Positions 6,528 to 13,309 are shown, counted from the stretch's first letter. The stretch is DNA of 14,604 nucleotides from Candidatus Tayloriibacteriota bacterium (GCA_029288535.1 JARIGY010000059.1:1-14604), one strand, 5' to 3'. A program made the numbers and translations. Notes: generated by a model not told the origin, from the letters alone.

Positions 6528-8081
6528 TTACAGTGGTGTAATCCGCAGCGTTTTGACAAGCGCCTGGGCTTTCAATGTATTGTCCCACACTTTCACTCCC
6601 GCTTCGCCGCTCGAGAGCGGGATCGGCACGTTGGCATACACGATTTTTCCGTTGAAATAGCAGTTTACGGTACCATTCTTTACTTCGGCTTTGAATTCGA
6701 ACGGCTGGGCAAACGTACTCTTTGCATTTTTATTTACGCCGTCCGTCCGGATATTTTTTCTCACGTCGTTAACAGTACTGGTGAGAAAGTAGCCGTTGTC
6801 CGTAAGGCCGAAAGACATATAATTTTTGCTGTCTTTGTAATCGAAAATAAGAACAGCAGAGCGGCCCGCGACACGCTGCAACTGCGCCGTTACCGCATAG
6901 TTTTGCCAATACGGCTTTCCAAAAAGCACCTGGCCATTATAATTTTCGGTGCGGGCCTGGATACTGAACCCCTGCGCGGTCGTGGTTGCAATGCCCGCTA
7001 AAGCATTAGGGTCGTAATCTTCAGGCTGGATGGCACTGCCGGATAGCGCGAGGCGCGGCGGAACCGGCGCTTCTTTTTCAAGAATGGATAATAAGTCGGC
7101 AGCGCTCATGTTTTTCATTTCAATGCGCTTCACACGGTATGGATTGTCGGATTTGAAATTGTACGGAGGCAAACTGAAATTGAGGACATTGTCGCTGTTG
7201 TTGGCCTGGATGAACGCAAGGTTGAAATATTTTTTAATCAGATACTCATTGAACGGCACGGCCTGATCGTAGTTCGAGATCGGCTGCTGGCCATAGTCAT
7301 TGAGCGGAATGGCGAAGTAGCGCGAAGTCACGCCGACATTCGTCCGCAGGTCGTTGATGCTGTTGATATAATCGTTTTCAACCCGTTTCTTGAACTCGGC
7401 ATCGGTTTCCAGGCGGCCCTTTTTGGCGAGATAGACTTTTGAAGTCAGGTAGCGGCCGTAGTCTATTTCCGCACTTGGATTTTTAACAATTGGAATTTTG
7501 CGGTGCGAATATCGGCCATGCGCCTCTATTTCCCACCGGCCGGTCGCCTTCATTTTCTTGAGTTCGTCAAAGGTCAGATAAAAGGAATTGCCGTCGATAG
7601 TCGGCCCGGAAGCCACAAAGATGGTCGCCGAGTAACCCAGCTTTTTTAGGATATCATCGGTCGTGTAGTAACTGTCTTTTCTGCCGTCGTCGAAAGTGAT
7701 GACGATCGGCTTGGGCGGCAGAGTGAATATGCCCTGGTAGAATTGATCGAGCTGCGCGACTGTAATGCTCTGGTAGCCATTCCGCTTGAGCATTTCCATG
7801 TCGGCGATGAAATGCTGGATCGTCGTGTTCGAATCGTCGGTATTTTTAATGACGCCGTGATACATGAGGACAGGCACAGCGACTGCCGGCGGCAAAGCCG
7901 ATGTATCCATTGGCTGCACTATTGCGGCCGGCCTATATGTGTAATATGCCAAAGAATACGCAGTGAGGACTTTCTTTATAGCCGGAAAAAAACCGACAAG
8001 AGCCAGAGCGAGGCTTGCAAGAAAAATACCGAAGATCAGTACTCGATGATGGGTTTTGCGGGCGACTAGCGTGTACCCCAT
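6528..8081 (-). CDS. membrane-anchored polysaccharide deacetylase with C-terminal beta-sandwich-like domain
   Basis: A 517-residue protein with a membrane anchor at 13-31 and a deacetylase (NodB/PgaB-like) domain at about 66-300. Motifs are PVLMYHGV (70-77), ITFDDG (128-133; base and metal Asp), EAHGRYSH (186-193; metal histidines, spaced as in PgaB/IcaB-type enzymes rather than HxxxHP) and FAIPLNDYG (256-264; motif 3 equivalent). Residues 365-517 form a separate domain with alternating beta-strand pattern (FSIQARTENYNG, VLIFDYKD, YFNGKIVYAN), resembling DUF1080/concanavalin-like glycan-binding modules. It probably deacetylates the polymer made by the upstream synthase, outside the membrane. 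ATG 8081 overlaps the end of the glycosyltransferase gene by 16 bases and has AAGGGA six bases upstream. The open frame runs upstream to 8666, but that part is a shadow of the glycosyltransferase gene. Confidence 0.88.
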   Translation of the reverse strand: MGYTLVARKTHHRVLIFGIFLASLALALVGFFPAIKKVLTAYSLAYYTYRPAAIVQPMDTSALPPAVAVPVLMYHGVIKNTDDSNTTIQHFIADMEMLKRNGYQSITVAQLDQFYQGIFTLPPKPIVITFDDGRKDSYYTTDDILKKLGYSATIFVASGPTIDGNSFYLTFDELKKMKATGRWEIEAHGRYSHRKIPIVKNPSAEIDYGRYLTSKVYLAKKGRLETDAEFKKRVENDYINSINDLRTNVGVTSRYFAIPLNDYGQQPISNYDQAVPFNEYLIKKYFNLAFIQANNSDNVLNFSLPPYNFKSDNPYRVKRIEMKNMSAADLLSILEKEAPVPPRLALSGSAIQPEDYDPNALAGIATTTAQGFSIQARTENYNGQVLFGKPYWQNYAVTAQLQRVAGRSAVLIFDYKDSKNYMSFGLTDNGYFLTSTVNDVRKNIRTDGVNKNAKSTFAQPFEFKAEVKNGTVNCYFNGKIVYANVPIPLSSGEAGVKVWDNTLKAQALVKTLRITPL

Positions 8082-9379
8082 GACGTGTCCCTTAACTTGA
8101 ATAACGCGTACGGCATCTGCCACACAAGTGCAAACGTATACATCAGAGTGAATGGCAGGATGTAGACCCAGTAGCGGTTGCTCGACTGCCAGAAATAAAA
8201 CAAGCCGTACAGCAGACTCATCGCTGTAAGCCCGAGAAGAAATGTGCTGGGAACCCGCTGAAACAATGCCGGCTGGATAATGAGCGCGTTGAACACGACT
8301 ATCGGGCTGAATATCGGCAGCAGCAGGTTGGTATAAAACGAAACCGAAGCGACAATGTTTTTTCTCCAGATGAAACCGGCCGCCATGAGCCCTTCCCTGA
8401 TCCACGATTTTTTCCAGCGCAGTTGCTGCTTGAAGAATACGCGTATCTTTTCCGGCACGATCGTCATGGCAATAGCGCTCTGGCAATATACCACTTTCCA
8501 ATTGCGCAGAATGTAATTGGTAAGGCTCCTGTCGTCGCCGAAGGTGCTGCGCGTGCCGAGAAACATCTGATTGCGCCAGGGAGTGAGCACCGCAAGCAGC
8601 GCATCTTTCCGGTAGGCGGAAAAGCAGCCGGGACAGCATGTCACGACGCCGAACACGCTTTCGCATGCCTTGAAAATATCGAAGGAGATCCCGTACCGCG
8701 CCGACTGCATTTTTGTCAGCATGTTGTATTCCTTATTCTCCACCCCGCTGTTGCCGGACACGGCCGCCACTTCCGGGTCGGCCAGAAAATGCTCGGTAAT
8801 ATGCCTCACCGCGTCCCGCTCGAGGAAACTGTCTGAGTCTACAAAGACGATGATTTCAGACGTGGCGGCAAGCGCGCCCTCAGCCATGCCTTCGCGCTTG
8901 CCGCGGTTCTTATTGAAACCGATAACCTTCACCCTTTTGCGCTGCCGCCGATACCATGCCCGCGCTCGGTACATTTCCCGGCGGGTATTGTCGGTCGAGC
9001 CATCATCGATGGCAATGCACTCCATCGGGCCGGCATAGCGCGACTCCATGCACGCTTCGATCGTTTTGAAAATCGACGCTTCCTCATTTTTCCCCGCAAT
9101 GACAAAACTCACCGACGGGTAGCTCGACGCAGAATAGGCGACATCATGATTGTCCGTGTAGAAAATAACGAGCAGGAATCGGGAAATCAGAAACAGGCCC
9201 GTGAGCACGACATAGGCTTTTATGAACCAGAAATCATGGCTGGTGAGAATAAGCGTCGATTTGTACACGAAGAGCACGTGCACGCCGAGCACGAAGGCAA
9301 GGAAAACCATTATTTTCGTAAAAGAAAATGGCCGTACTGAAGTTCTCTTGAGCGGAAGCTGGATGTCCTGAACGTACAT
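8066..9379 (-). CDS. family 2 processive glycosyltransferase, hyaluronan/chitin-synthase-like
   Basis: A 437-residue membrane glycosyltransferase that should polymerise and export a beta-linked sugar chain. Two N-terminal membrane segments (about 22-42 and 52-73) precede a GT2 domain. Its motifs are VIAGKNEE (93-100), DDGSTDNT (125-132; nucleotide site), DSDS (181-184; metal-binding DxD), CCPGCFSAYR (248-257; acceptor region, where hyaluronan synthases have a SGPLxxYR-type motif), GDDRSLTNY (281-289; catalytic base Asp) and QQLRW (318-322; the QxxRW motif of processive enzymes). Three or more C-terminal membrane segments follow (342-368, 378-396, 404-425). GDDRxLT next to QxxRW is typical of the HasA/NodC/chitin synthase group, so the donor is likely UDP-GlcNAc and/or UDP-hexuronate, though cellulose-like products cannot be excluded. 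It starts 11 bases after the dehydrogenase stop and overlaps the deacetylase gene. Confidence 0.92.
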   Translation of the reverse strand: MYVQDIQLPLKRTSVRPFSFTKIMVFLAFVLGVHVLFVYKSTLILTSHDFWFIKAYVVLTGLFLISRFLLVIFYTDNHDVAYSASSYPSVSFVIAGKNEEASIFKTIEACMESRYAGPMECIAIDDGSTDNTRREMYRARAWYRRQRKRVKVIGFNKNRGKREGMAEGALAATSEIIVFVDSDSFLERDAVRHITEHFLADPEVAAVSGNSGVENKEYNMLTKMQSARYGISFDIFKACESVFGVVTCCPGCFSAYRKDALLAVLTPWRNQMFLGTRSTFGDDRSLTNYILRNWKVVYCQSAIAMTIVPEKIRVFFKQQLRWKKSWIREGLMAAGFIWRKNIVASVSFYTNLLLPIFSPIVVFNALIIQPALFQRVPSTFLLGLTAMSLLYGLFYFWQSSNRYWVYILPFTLMYTFALVWQMPYALFKLRDTSWGTR

Positions 9380-9390
9380 AGCAGTAACTA

Positions 9391-10188
9391 TTATCTTCCT
9401 ATTGATGATGAAACGGCCGGCTGCATCTTTTTCGAAACTTTCTCATTGGCATTTTTTTCCAAGGCTTTATTTTCTTCAATGATCCGCTTGGCAGACGGAC
9501 TTTCCAGCAGGCGGGCGTTCGGTACGACGCAGTGGCCGCCGATCGGGCCCGGAGTATTTTTCAAATACGGCCTCAGCACTTCATGCCTGCCGAGTTCGGC
9601 ATAGCCATCGTTATAGGTAGCATTGAACATCGCATAGACCACTTCGGGATCGAGACGGTGCTTTTCGCAAAACGCGTATATTTCCTTGTTGAGCAGGATG
9701 AATATGCCGTATTGGGTCGTGTCCCACAGCTTGCCCGCCTCGGTGTTTTCCGGCAGATCCGTGCAATAAGTTTTGATCCCGAGCTTTTGAAAAATGAGTG
9801 CTGCTTCTTCCGCCCTTTCTCCGCCGAAGCATTTTACGAAAGTCCGAATGCCTTTTGCGATATGCGGATGGACGCCGCGGATGGGAGAATGCACCGCGCC
9901 GACTTCGCGCGACGTTCCGATCGGAACCGTGGAATGGACGATGACGAGATCGGGAGTGAAAATTTTTTTGTACCCGTCGACAGTCGCCTTGAAATCATGC
10001 ACGGCTTGGTTATACGGGAACGCAACATGCATGACATCGTAATGGCCGCTTGCGTATGCTTTCTTGAACGGATCGTGCCCGTCGCAAACCAATACTTCGC
10101 GAAGCGCTGTACCCACTTCACCGAGCCCGACCACAACCTGATTGTATTTTCTTGCATTTTTTTTCGGCGCAGTATTCATGTGTTTCAT
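9391..10188 (-). CDS. UDP-glucose/GDP-mannose dehydrogenase-like protein, short form
   Basis: 265 residues related to nucleotide-sugar 6-dehydrogenases. It keeps a Rossmann start VVVGLGEVG (18-26), STVPIGTS (86-93), RGVHPHI (104-110), the helix with the conserved Lys in ENTEAGKLWDTTQYG (147-161, K153) and the catalytic-Cys motif GPIGGHC (214-220). It is far shorter than the 390-450 residues of UDP-glucose dehydrogenase: the N-terminal domain is condensed and the C-terminal UDP-binding domain is absent, replaced by a charged tail (235-265). It may be a minimal dehydrogenase or an enzyme with another substrate. It heads the operon with the hyaluronan-synthase-like gene, an order recalling hasB/hasA, which suggests supply of a UDP-uronic acid. 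ATG 10188 was chosen over ATG 10179; a -10-like TATACA lies eight bases upstream. Confidence 0.75.
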   Translation of the reverse strand: MKHMNTAPKKNARKYNQVVVGLGEVGTALREVLVCDGHDPFKKAYASGHYDVMHVAFPYNQAVHDFKATVDGYKKIFTPDLVIVHSTVPIGTSREVGAVHSPIRGVHPHIAKGIRTFVKCFGGERAEEAALIFQKLGIKTYCTDLPENTEAGKLWDTTQYGIFILLNKEIYAFCEKHRLDPEVVYAMFNATYNDGYAELGRHEVLRPYLKNTPGPIGGHCVVPNARLLESPSAKRIIEENKALEKNANEKVSKKMQPAVSSSIGR

Positions 10189-10196
10189 CGATTAGT

Positions 10197-10202
10197 TGTA
10201 TA
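10197..10202 (-). promoter_or_regulatory. possible -10 of the polysaccharide operon
   Basis: TATACA on the minus strand, eight bases before ATG 10188. A TSS at the usual distance would give a leader of zero to two bases. No convincing -35 and no Shine-Dalgarno are seen. Confidence 0.38.
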
Positions 10203-10258
10203 AAATTGACTCCAACTAAACAGACGTAAATACATCGGTTTCATTACTCAGGCATAGC

Positions 10259-10290
10259 AAAAACCAGCTTTTGCGTGAAAGCTGGTTTTT
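10259..10290 (-). terminator. bidirectional Rho-independent terminator after the 10316-11323 gene
   Basis: A perfect 13-bp inverted repeat (10259-10271 with 10278-10290; core CCAGC) has a 6-base loop and A/T runs on both sides, so it can work in either direction. It lies 25 bases after the minus-strand stop at 10316 and separates that gene from the polysaccharide operon. Confidence 0.9.
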
Positions 10291-10315
10291 GAAATCCCAC
10301 TAAACTGCAACTGCT

Positions 10316-11323
10316 TTAGAGTTGTGTCAGCGTGTAGCCGGTGAATGTCGCATCCATAAAGTCGGTGCGGATTCCTGCCGGAGCCTGCGCGGTTATTGCC
10401 GGACCGCCATACTGCGAACCGTCATCAATTGCCGATGCGGCCAGTGTCCAATTTCCATCGTGATTCTTATCAACGTAGAGTTTGATTGAAACGCTGCCGT
10501 TTGCAGTATCGGTAATAACGCTCTTTAGGCCGATCTGCGTATGCGTTGGAATAAGGTTAGGGTTGGTATCGTGATTGTACGTGCCGGGATACACCGTCTG
10601 CTGATCCATCGTAAAGTAGGTGCCATTGATTTTCTTTTTGATGACCGCAGTGCCGTCGACGCGCAAACCGGTGTAATAGAGGTTTTGGCTGTCTACGTAT
10701 CGGTTAAAGAAGAGAAAACCGTTGTAGCCATCGCGGTTTGAACTTGCGCTGGCGTTGTACGCGTTAACCGTGAAGTACGCCTGCTGGCTGACATTCTTCC
10801 AAGCCGAAGTCGTCACCAGCCGGAAAATATTCTGCGGATGCGCGCCGTTGTCGGTATCTTCGGGGTTTGCCGAAGCGTAGATCGCCCGCCAAGGATTGTT
10901 GGCCGCCAAACTGCCCTGCACGGTGCTTATCGCACCGTTTGCGACAGTGAAATACGCTCCCGAGTTGAGCCACCACGAACTATTGCTGCTTTCGCTTGGC
11001 GAACCGGTCTCTTGAAATGTTCCCGTCTGACTCATGCCATACGATGAAGACGTTGCAGGAACTGTGCTTGTTGCAATGGGAACCGTAGTAGTTGCAACAG
11101 GAACAGTGGTTGTTGCCACCGGCGGAATAGTTACGGGCGGAACAACGATTGGCGTCGTAGTACCCACTGTTTCTTTTCTATGCTGATGCTTTTCATGAAC
11201 ATCCTTGCGCGGCTGATGATTATTGTTTTGAGCGGCCTGTGCCATGGCAAACGGCGCAAAACTCAATCCGACCATTGCGAGCATGACGATGATGCTAACC
11301 CTCTGTTTTGATTTTTTATACAT
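10316..11323 (-). CDS. secreted concanavalin-like/LamG-like protein with Thr/Pro linker
   Basis: A 335-residue exported protein, intact paralogue of the broken gene at 5581-6506. Residues 1-30 are a signal peptide (basic start, hydrophobic core 10-27, cleavage likely after AQA). Residues 32-50 are rich in His/Lys/Asn. Residues 53-92 form a Thr/Val/Pro linker with near-identical heptads (VATTTVP). Residues 99-335 form the conserved domain: GTFQETG, SSWWLNSG, DTDNGAHPQNIFRLV (156-170), FLFFNRY, YYTGLRVDGTAVIKKK and AGIRTDFMD, with an EF-hand-like DKNHDGNW (285-292) that could bind calcium. The beta-rich pattern suggests a jelly-roll fold for glycan binding or cleavage, but no catalytic set is recognised. 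ATG 11323 has no strong Shine-Dalgarno; a TATAAA lies 19 bases upstream. The gene is monocistronic, ended by the terminator at 10259-10290. Confidence 0.85.
   Translation of the reverse strand: MYKKSKQRVSIIVMLAMVGLSFAPFAMAQAAQNNNHQPRKDVHEKHQHRKETVGTTTPIVVPPVTIPPVATTTVPVATTTVPIATSTVPATSSSYGMSQTGTFQETGSPSESSNSSWWLNSGAYFTVANGAISTVQGSLAANNPWRAIYASANPEDTDNGAHPQNIFRLVTTSAWKNVSQQAYFTVNAYNASASSNRDGYNGFLFFNRYVDSQNLYYTGLRVDGTAVIKKKINGTYFTMDQQTVYPGTYNHDTNPNLIPTHTQIGLKSVITDTANGSVSIKLYVDKNHDGNWTLAASAIDDGSQYGGPAITAQAPAGIRTDFMDATFTGYTLTQL
11057..11119 (-). repeat. three 21-base tandem repeats coding a VATTTVP linker
   Basis: Residues 69-89 of the secreted protein read VATTTVP, VATTTVP, IATSTVP. They form a flexible, probably extracellular spacer between the signal peptide and the globular domain. 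Such units can change copy number by slippage. Confidence 0.8.
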
Positions 11324-11342
11324 TACTCAATTGCTTTGTTGA

Positions 11343-11350
11343 TTTATAAA
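11343..11350. promoter_or_regulatory. palindromic TATA element possibly shared by two divergent transcripts
   Basis: TTTATAAA reads the same on both strands. On the minus strand it gives TATAAA 19 bases before the ATG of the secreted protein (11323). On the plus strand it gives TATAAA about 34 bases before the small ORF at 11384. No good -35 is seen for either, so this is a weak call. Confidence 0.3.
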
Positions 11351-11383
11351 ACGACAACCGAGTACGTAGTATAAGGAGCATGA

Positions 11384-11479
11384 ATGGCAGAGGCAAGACC
11401 CGTAAAAAACGCTGAGATCGCTCAGATTCCGCCTGAGCCATACCAGTCGGTCTTTTTGACGCAACCTCTGAATGATTGA
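11384..11479 (+). CDS. possible 31-residue small protein with a strong Shine-Dalgarno
   Basis: ATG 11384 lies five bases after AAGGAG (11373-11378). The frame runs 31 codons to TGA at 11477-11479. The peptide begins MAEARPVKNAEIAQIPPEPY and ends FLTQPLND. It is soluble, Pro/Glu-rich, with no membrane segment. A TGA directly precedes the ATG (overlapping it by one base), so it is not the tail of a longer gene. Hairpins and a terminator at 11567-11598 follow on the same strand, making a self-contained transcript of about 240 bases. No family is recognised. It could instead be a chance ORF in a structured RNA or a decayed gene remnant. Confidence 0.35.
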   Translation: MAEARPVKNAEIAQIPPEPYQSVFLTQPLND

Positions 11480-11559
11480 CTAATCGAGGCTATGCTGAGC
11501 CGTATGAATAGCCTCTTCCAAAGTACGCATACAGGCCAAGGCATATGATCGCATGCCTT
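11411..11559 (+). other. cluster of hairpins between the small ORF and its terminator
   Basis: This stretch has several short inverted repeats. GCTGAG/CTCAG-type pairs at 11412-11416, 11421-11425 and 11433-11437 can form two mutually exclusive stems. GAGGCTAT (11486-11493) pairs with ATAGCCTC (11508-11515) across 14 bases. AAGGCAT (11538-11544) pairs with ATGCCTT (11553-11559) across 8 bases. The adjacent terminator makes a further stem. Apart from the small ORF and these structures, nothing else was seen in the gene-poor stretch 11324-11626. It may be a structured small RNA. Confidence 0.4.
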
Positions 11560-11566
11560 AAAATAT

Positions 11567-11598
11567 AAAAACCGGAAACATATTTGTTTCCGGTTTTT
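11567..11598. terminator. bidirectional Rho-independent terminator
   Basis: A perfect 14-bp inverted repeat (11567-11580 with 11585-11598; core CCGGAAACA) has a 4-base loop and A/T tracts on both flanks. On the minus strand it ends the DUF5666 gene, whose stop is at 11627. On the plus strand it would end the small transcription unit. Confidence 0.92.
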
Positions 11599-11626
11599 AC
11601 GCTGCATTTTTTCTATTTTTACTTGT

Positions 11627-12625
11627 CTAGAAGTGGAAGAGTCTCATGAAGAATTGACCGACTCCGCCGAAAAAACCTCCGTGTTTTTGACTCTGGGCCT
11701 GAGCCTGGTCAAGCACCGATGTTGCGACGACAGATGTTCCGTTGACTGTTCCCTGGACTAGCACAGTATCACCGGTCGCAACATTTGAGACTGTCGCACT
11801 GGAGACTCCGGCTTTCTGTATCTTGGCATTCGAAGCATCAATGGTGTATGTCGTGTTTCCGCTGTTGGTAAGCGTAATAGTCGTACCGCTCACAGAAGAA
11901 ACGGTTCCTGCGATAACAGGCTGTCCGTTGCCCTGAAAGTTATTTACGGTACCCGTCACTCCATTTTTCTGACCTCGGCCCTGCATCATGACTCCGTCGC
12001 GGATCATGGTTGCCGCTACATTAGTACCAGTTACAGTACCCCTCACTGCGACAGTGTCGCCGACAGCAATACTTGAAACAGTGCTCGTCGCGTTATTCTT
12101 TACAACCGTTGCGTTTGTCGCATCGACGGTATATGTAGTTGTTGCTGCATTATTTCCAAAGCCTTGGCTGGTAACCGTAAGGGTCGAACCGCTGACAGTA
12201 GCTACAGTACCGACAACGCCCGGCCTTGCACCCATTCCTCCTCTCATAGTTCCCATTCCCGGTTTGAATTGACCGTCGAAGATTTTTGCAGCTGTTACGC
12301 TTGTGCCATTTACCGTTCCCTGGATCGCGACAGTGTCGCCTGTTGCAATGGCAGAGACCGAACTTGCGGCATTGTTTTTTGTAACTACTGCATTCGTAGC
12401 GTCAACGGCATATGAAGTATTGTTGCGGCTGCTCTGAACAGTGAGCGCAGTACCGTTCACAGCAGTAACGCTTCCGACTATCCCTGAACCCATCCGTCCC
12501 CCTTTTCCATTACCCCAGCCCTGGCCGCCTGCGGCAAAAGCCGGAGTGATAGCCGCAAGAGCTATGGCCAGCGTCGTTATGCCGGCGGCAACTATCGCGG
12601 TGTTTCTTTTATTAATAGCAATCAT
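11627..12625 (-). CDS. secreted protein with three DUF5666 repeats
   Basis: A 332-residue exported protein of unknown function. Residues 1-31 form a signal peptide ending AFA|A. A Gly-rich stretch (33-47) follows. Three homologous beta-rich modules lie at 48-116, 136-208 and 238-305. Each has a V.GTV..V(S/N)G..LTV opening, a (Y/V)xxDA(T/S)NA centre and a GDTV.(V/I)(Q/R)GTV.GT.V end, the pattern of DUF5666 domains. Gly/Met-rich spacers (117-135, 209-236) separate them. The C-terminus (GGFFGGVGQFFMRLFHF) is a short aromatic hydrophobic tail that may touch the membrane or a partner. No enzyme motif is seen; an extracytoplasmic OB-fold-like binding role is a guess. ATG 12625 lacks a Shine-Dalgarno. 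Upstream minus-strand TAAAAT at about 12639-12644 may be the -10. Confidence 0.85.
   Translation of the reverse strand: MIAINKRNTAIVAAGITTLAIALAAITPAFAAGGQGWGNGKGGRMGSGIVGSVTAVNGTALTVQSSRNNTSYAVDATNAVVTKNNAASSVSAIATGDTVAIQGTVNGTSVTAAKIFDGQFKPGMGTMRGGMGARPGVVGTVATVSGSTLTVTSQGFGNNAATTTYTVDATNATVVKNNATSTVSSIAVGDTVAVRGTVTGTNVAATMIRDGVMMQGRGQKNGVTGTVNNFQGNGQPVIAGTVSSVSGTTITLTNSGNTTYTIDASNAKIQKAGVSSATVSNVATGDTVLVQGTVNGTSVVATSVLDQAQAQSQKHGGFFGGVGQFFMRLFHF
11711..12484 (-). repeat. three tandem DUF5666 modules
   Basis: Modules of about 70 residues at 48-116, 136-208 and 238-305 of the protein. Modules 1 and 2 share (T/Y)xVDATNA.V.KNNA(A/T)S(T/S)VS; module 3 has diverged to IDASNAKIQKAGVSS. Spacing is kept by Gly-rich linkers. 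Confidence 0.85.
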
Positions 12626-12751
12626 ATTATTTGTCTAAATTTTAAATCTTATCTTATAAACTAAACTACTTGCTAATAATGCGCCCTCGTTTTGTATTAC
12701 ATCCCTATCCGGCTATTATTTCATTATCTAGAATTAGCCCGGCATTTGCGC

Positions 12752-12757
12752 TATACT
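12752..12757 (+). promoter_or_regulatory. -10 element with leaderless GTG start
   Basis: TATACT ends six bases before the GTG at 12764, the same spacing as at the isomerase gene. No Shine-Dalgarno is present. The -35 region is weak. It lies in the divergent gap shared with the DUF5666 gene. Confidence 0.5.
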
Positions 12758-12763
12758 ATTCTA

Positions 12764-13309
12764 GTGAAACCAACTAAAATAATTCTCTTGGTTATCGGCA
12801 TTGGCTTAATTTCCAGTCAGGCGTATTGGACTCCAAAAGTAGCAGCCTGGATGCTGCACAATAAGAAAACTGATTCGGAAACGATACCAGCAACTCAGCA
12901 GCCGGTATCAACATCCGTATCGGTAAAAGTGACGAAAGCGTACAGCAAAGGAGGCGGCGTTTTTATCGATACCAATGAGTTTTCCACTGTCGATTCTCCA
13001 GACTCGCCAAATGGCGTCTATGTATTTTCCAAAATTTCCAAAACGTATAAGCTTTCGGATGCGGTAGCCATGAGCATCTCGAACGGCGGCATGACTCTCG
13101 ATAATATAAAAAATTATTCGTATAGCACTTACATTACCGCCGCAGATGCGCCCGACAATGTCCCGCCCATCGATGTAAAAAACAACATGGATACCGTTGT
13201 CGGTTATCTCAACCGGAACCTATTGAACAAAGACAATGCCGGATTGTTCAGCATCACTTTGAAAAACAATCTGGTAGTCGGCATGTACAATCTTGCGTAT
13301 TCAAATTGA
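12764..13309 (+). CDS. membrane-anchored or secreted protein of unknown function
   Basis: 181 residues from a GTG start. Residues 4-21 (KIILLVIGIGLISSQAYW region) form one hydrophobic segment after a short basic start, so the protein is anchored or exported. A polar Ser/Thr/Gln linker (about 33-55) leads to a globular part of about 125 residues with alternating beta pattern (VKVTKAYSKGGGVFID, NGVYVFSKISKTYKL, YSYSTYITAAD) and a C-terminal LFSITLKNNLVVGMYNLAY. No family or catalytic motif is recognised. The open frame extends upstream to 12692, but GTG 12764 is preferred because it is followed by the signal segment and preceded at six bases by a -10. It diverges from the DUF5666 gene; no terminator follows on this strand. 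Function is unknown. Confidence 0.72.
   Translation: MKPTKIILLVIGIGLISSQAYWTPKVAAWMLHNKKTDSETIPATQQPVSTSVSVKVTKAYSKGGGVFIDTNEFSTVDSPDSPNGVYVFSKISKTYKLSDAVAMSISNGGMTLDNIKNYSYSTYITAADAPDNVPPIDVKNNMDTVVGYLNRNLLNKDNAGLFSITLKNNLVVGMYNLAYSN

Noticed and set aside
8082..8666. N-terminal extension of the membrane deacetylase reading frame
   Set aside because: It lies wholly inside the glycosyltransferase gene, is Arg/His-rich without structure, and the real start (ATG 8081) has AAGGGA before it and a membrane anchor after it.
9532..10203. 223-codon plus-strand frame opposite the dehydrogenase-like gene
   Set aside because: The minus strand carries family motifs (GLGEVG, GPIGGHC). The plus frame has none, and it would run into the operon's own promoter.
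11411..11559. CRISPR-like or repeat array in the hairpin-rich gap
   Set aside because: The inverted repeats differ from one another and there are no direct repeats with regular spacers.
11422..11607. 61-codon minus-strand frame in the 11324-11626 gap
   Set aside because: It runs through the perfect terminator hairpin at its 5' end, has no ribosome-binding site, and shows a Cys/Arg/Lys mix typical of chance frames.
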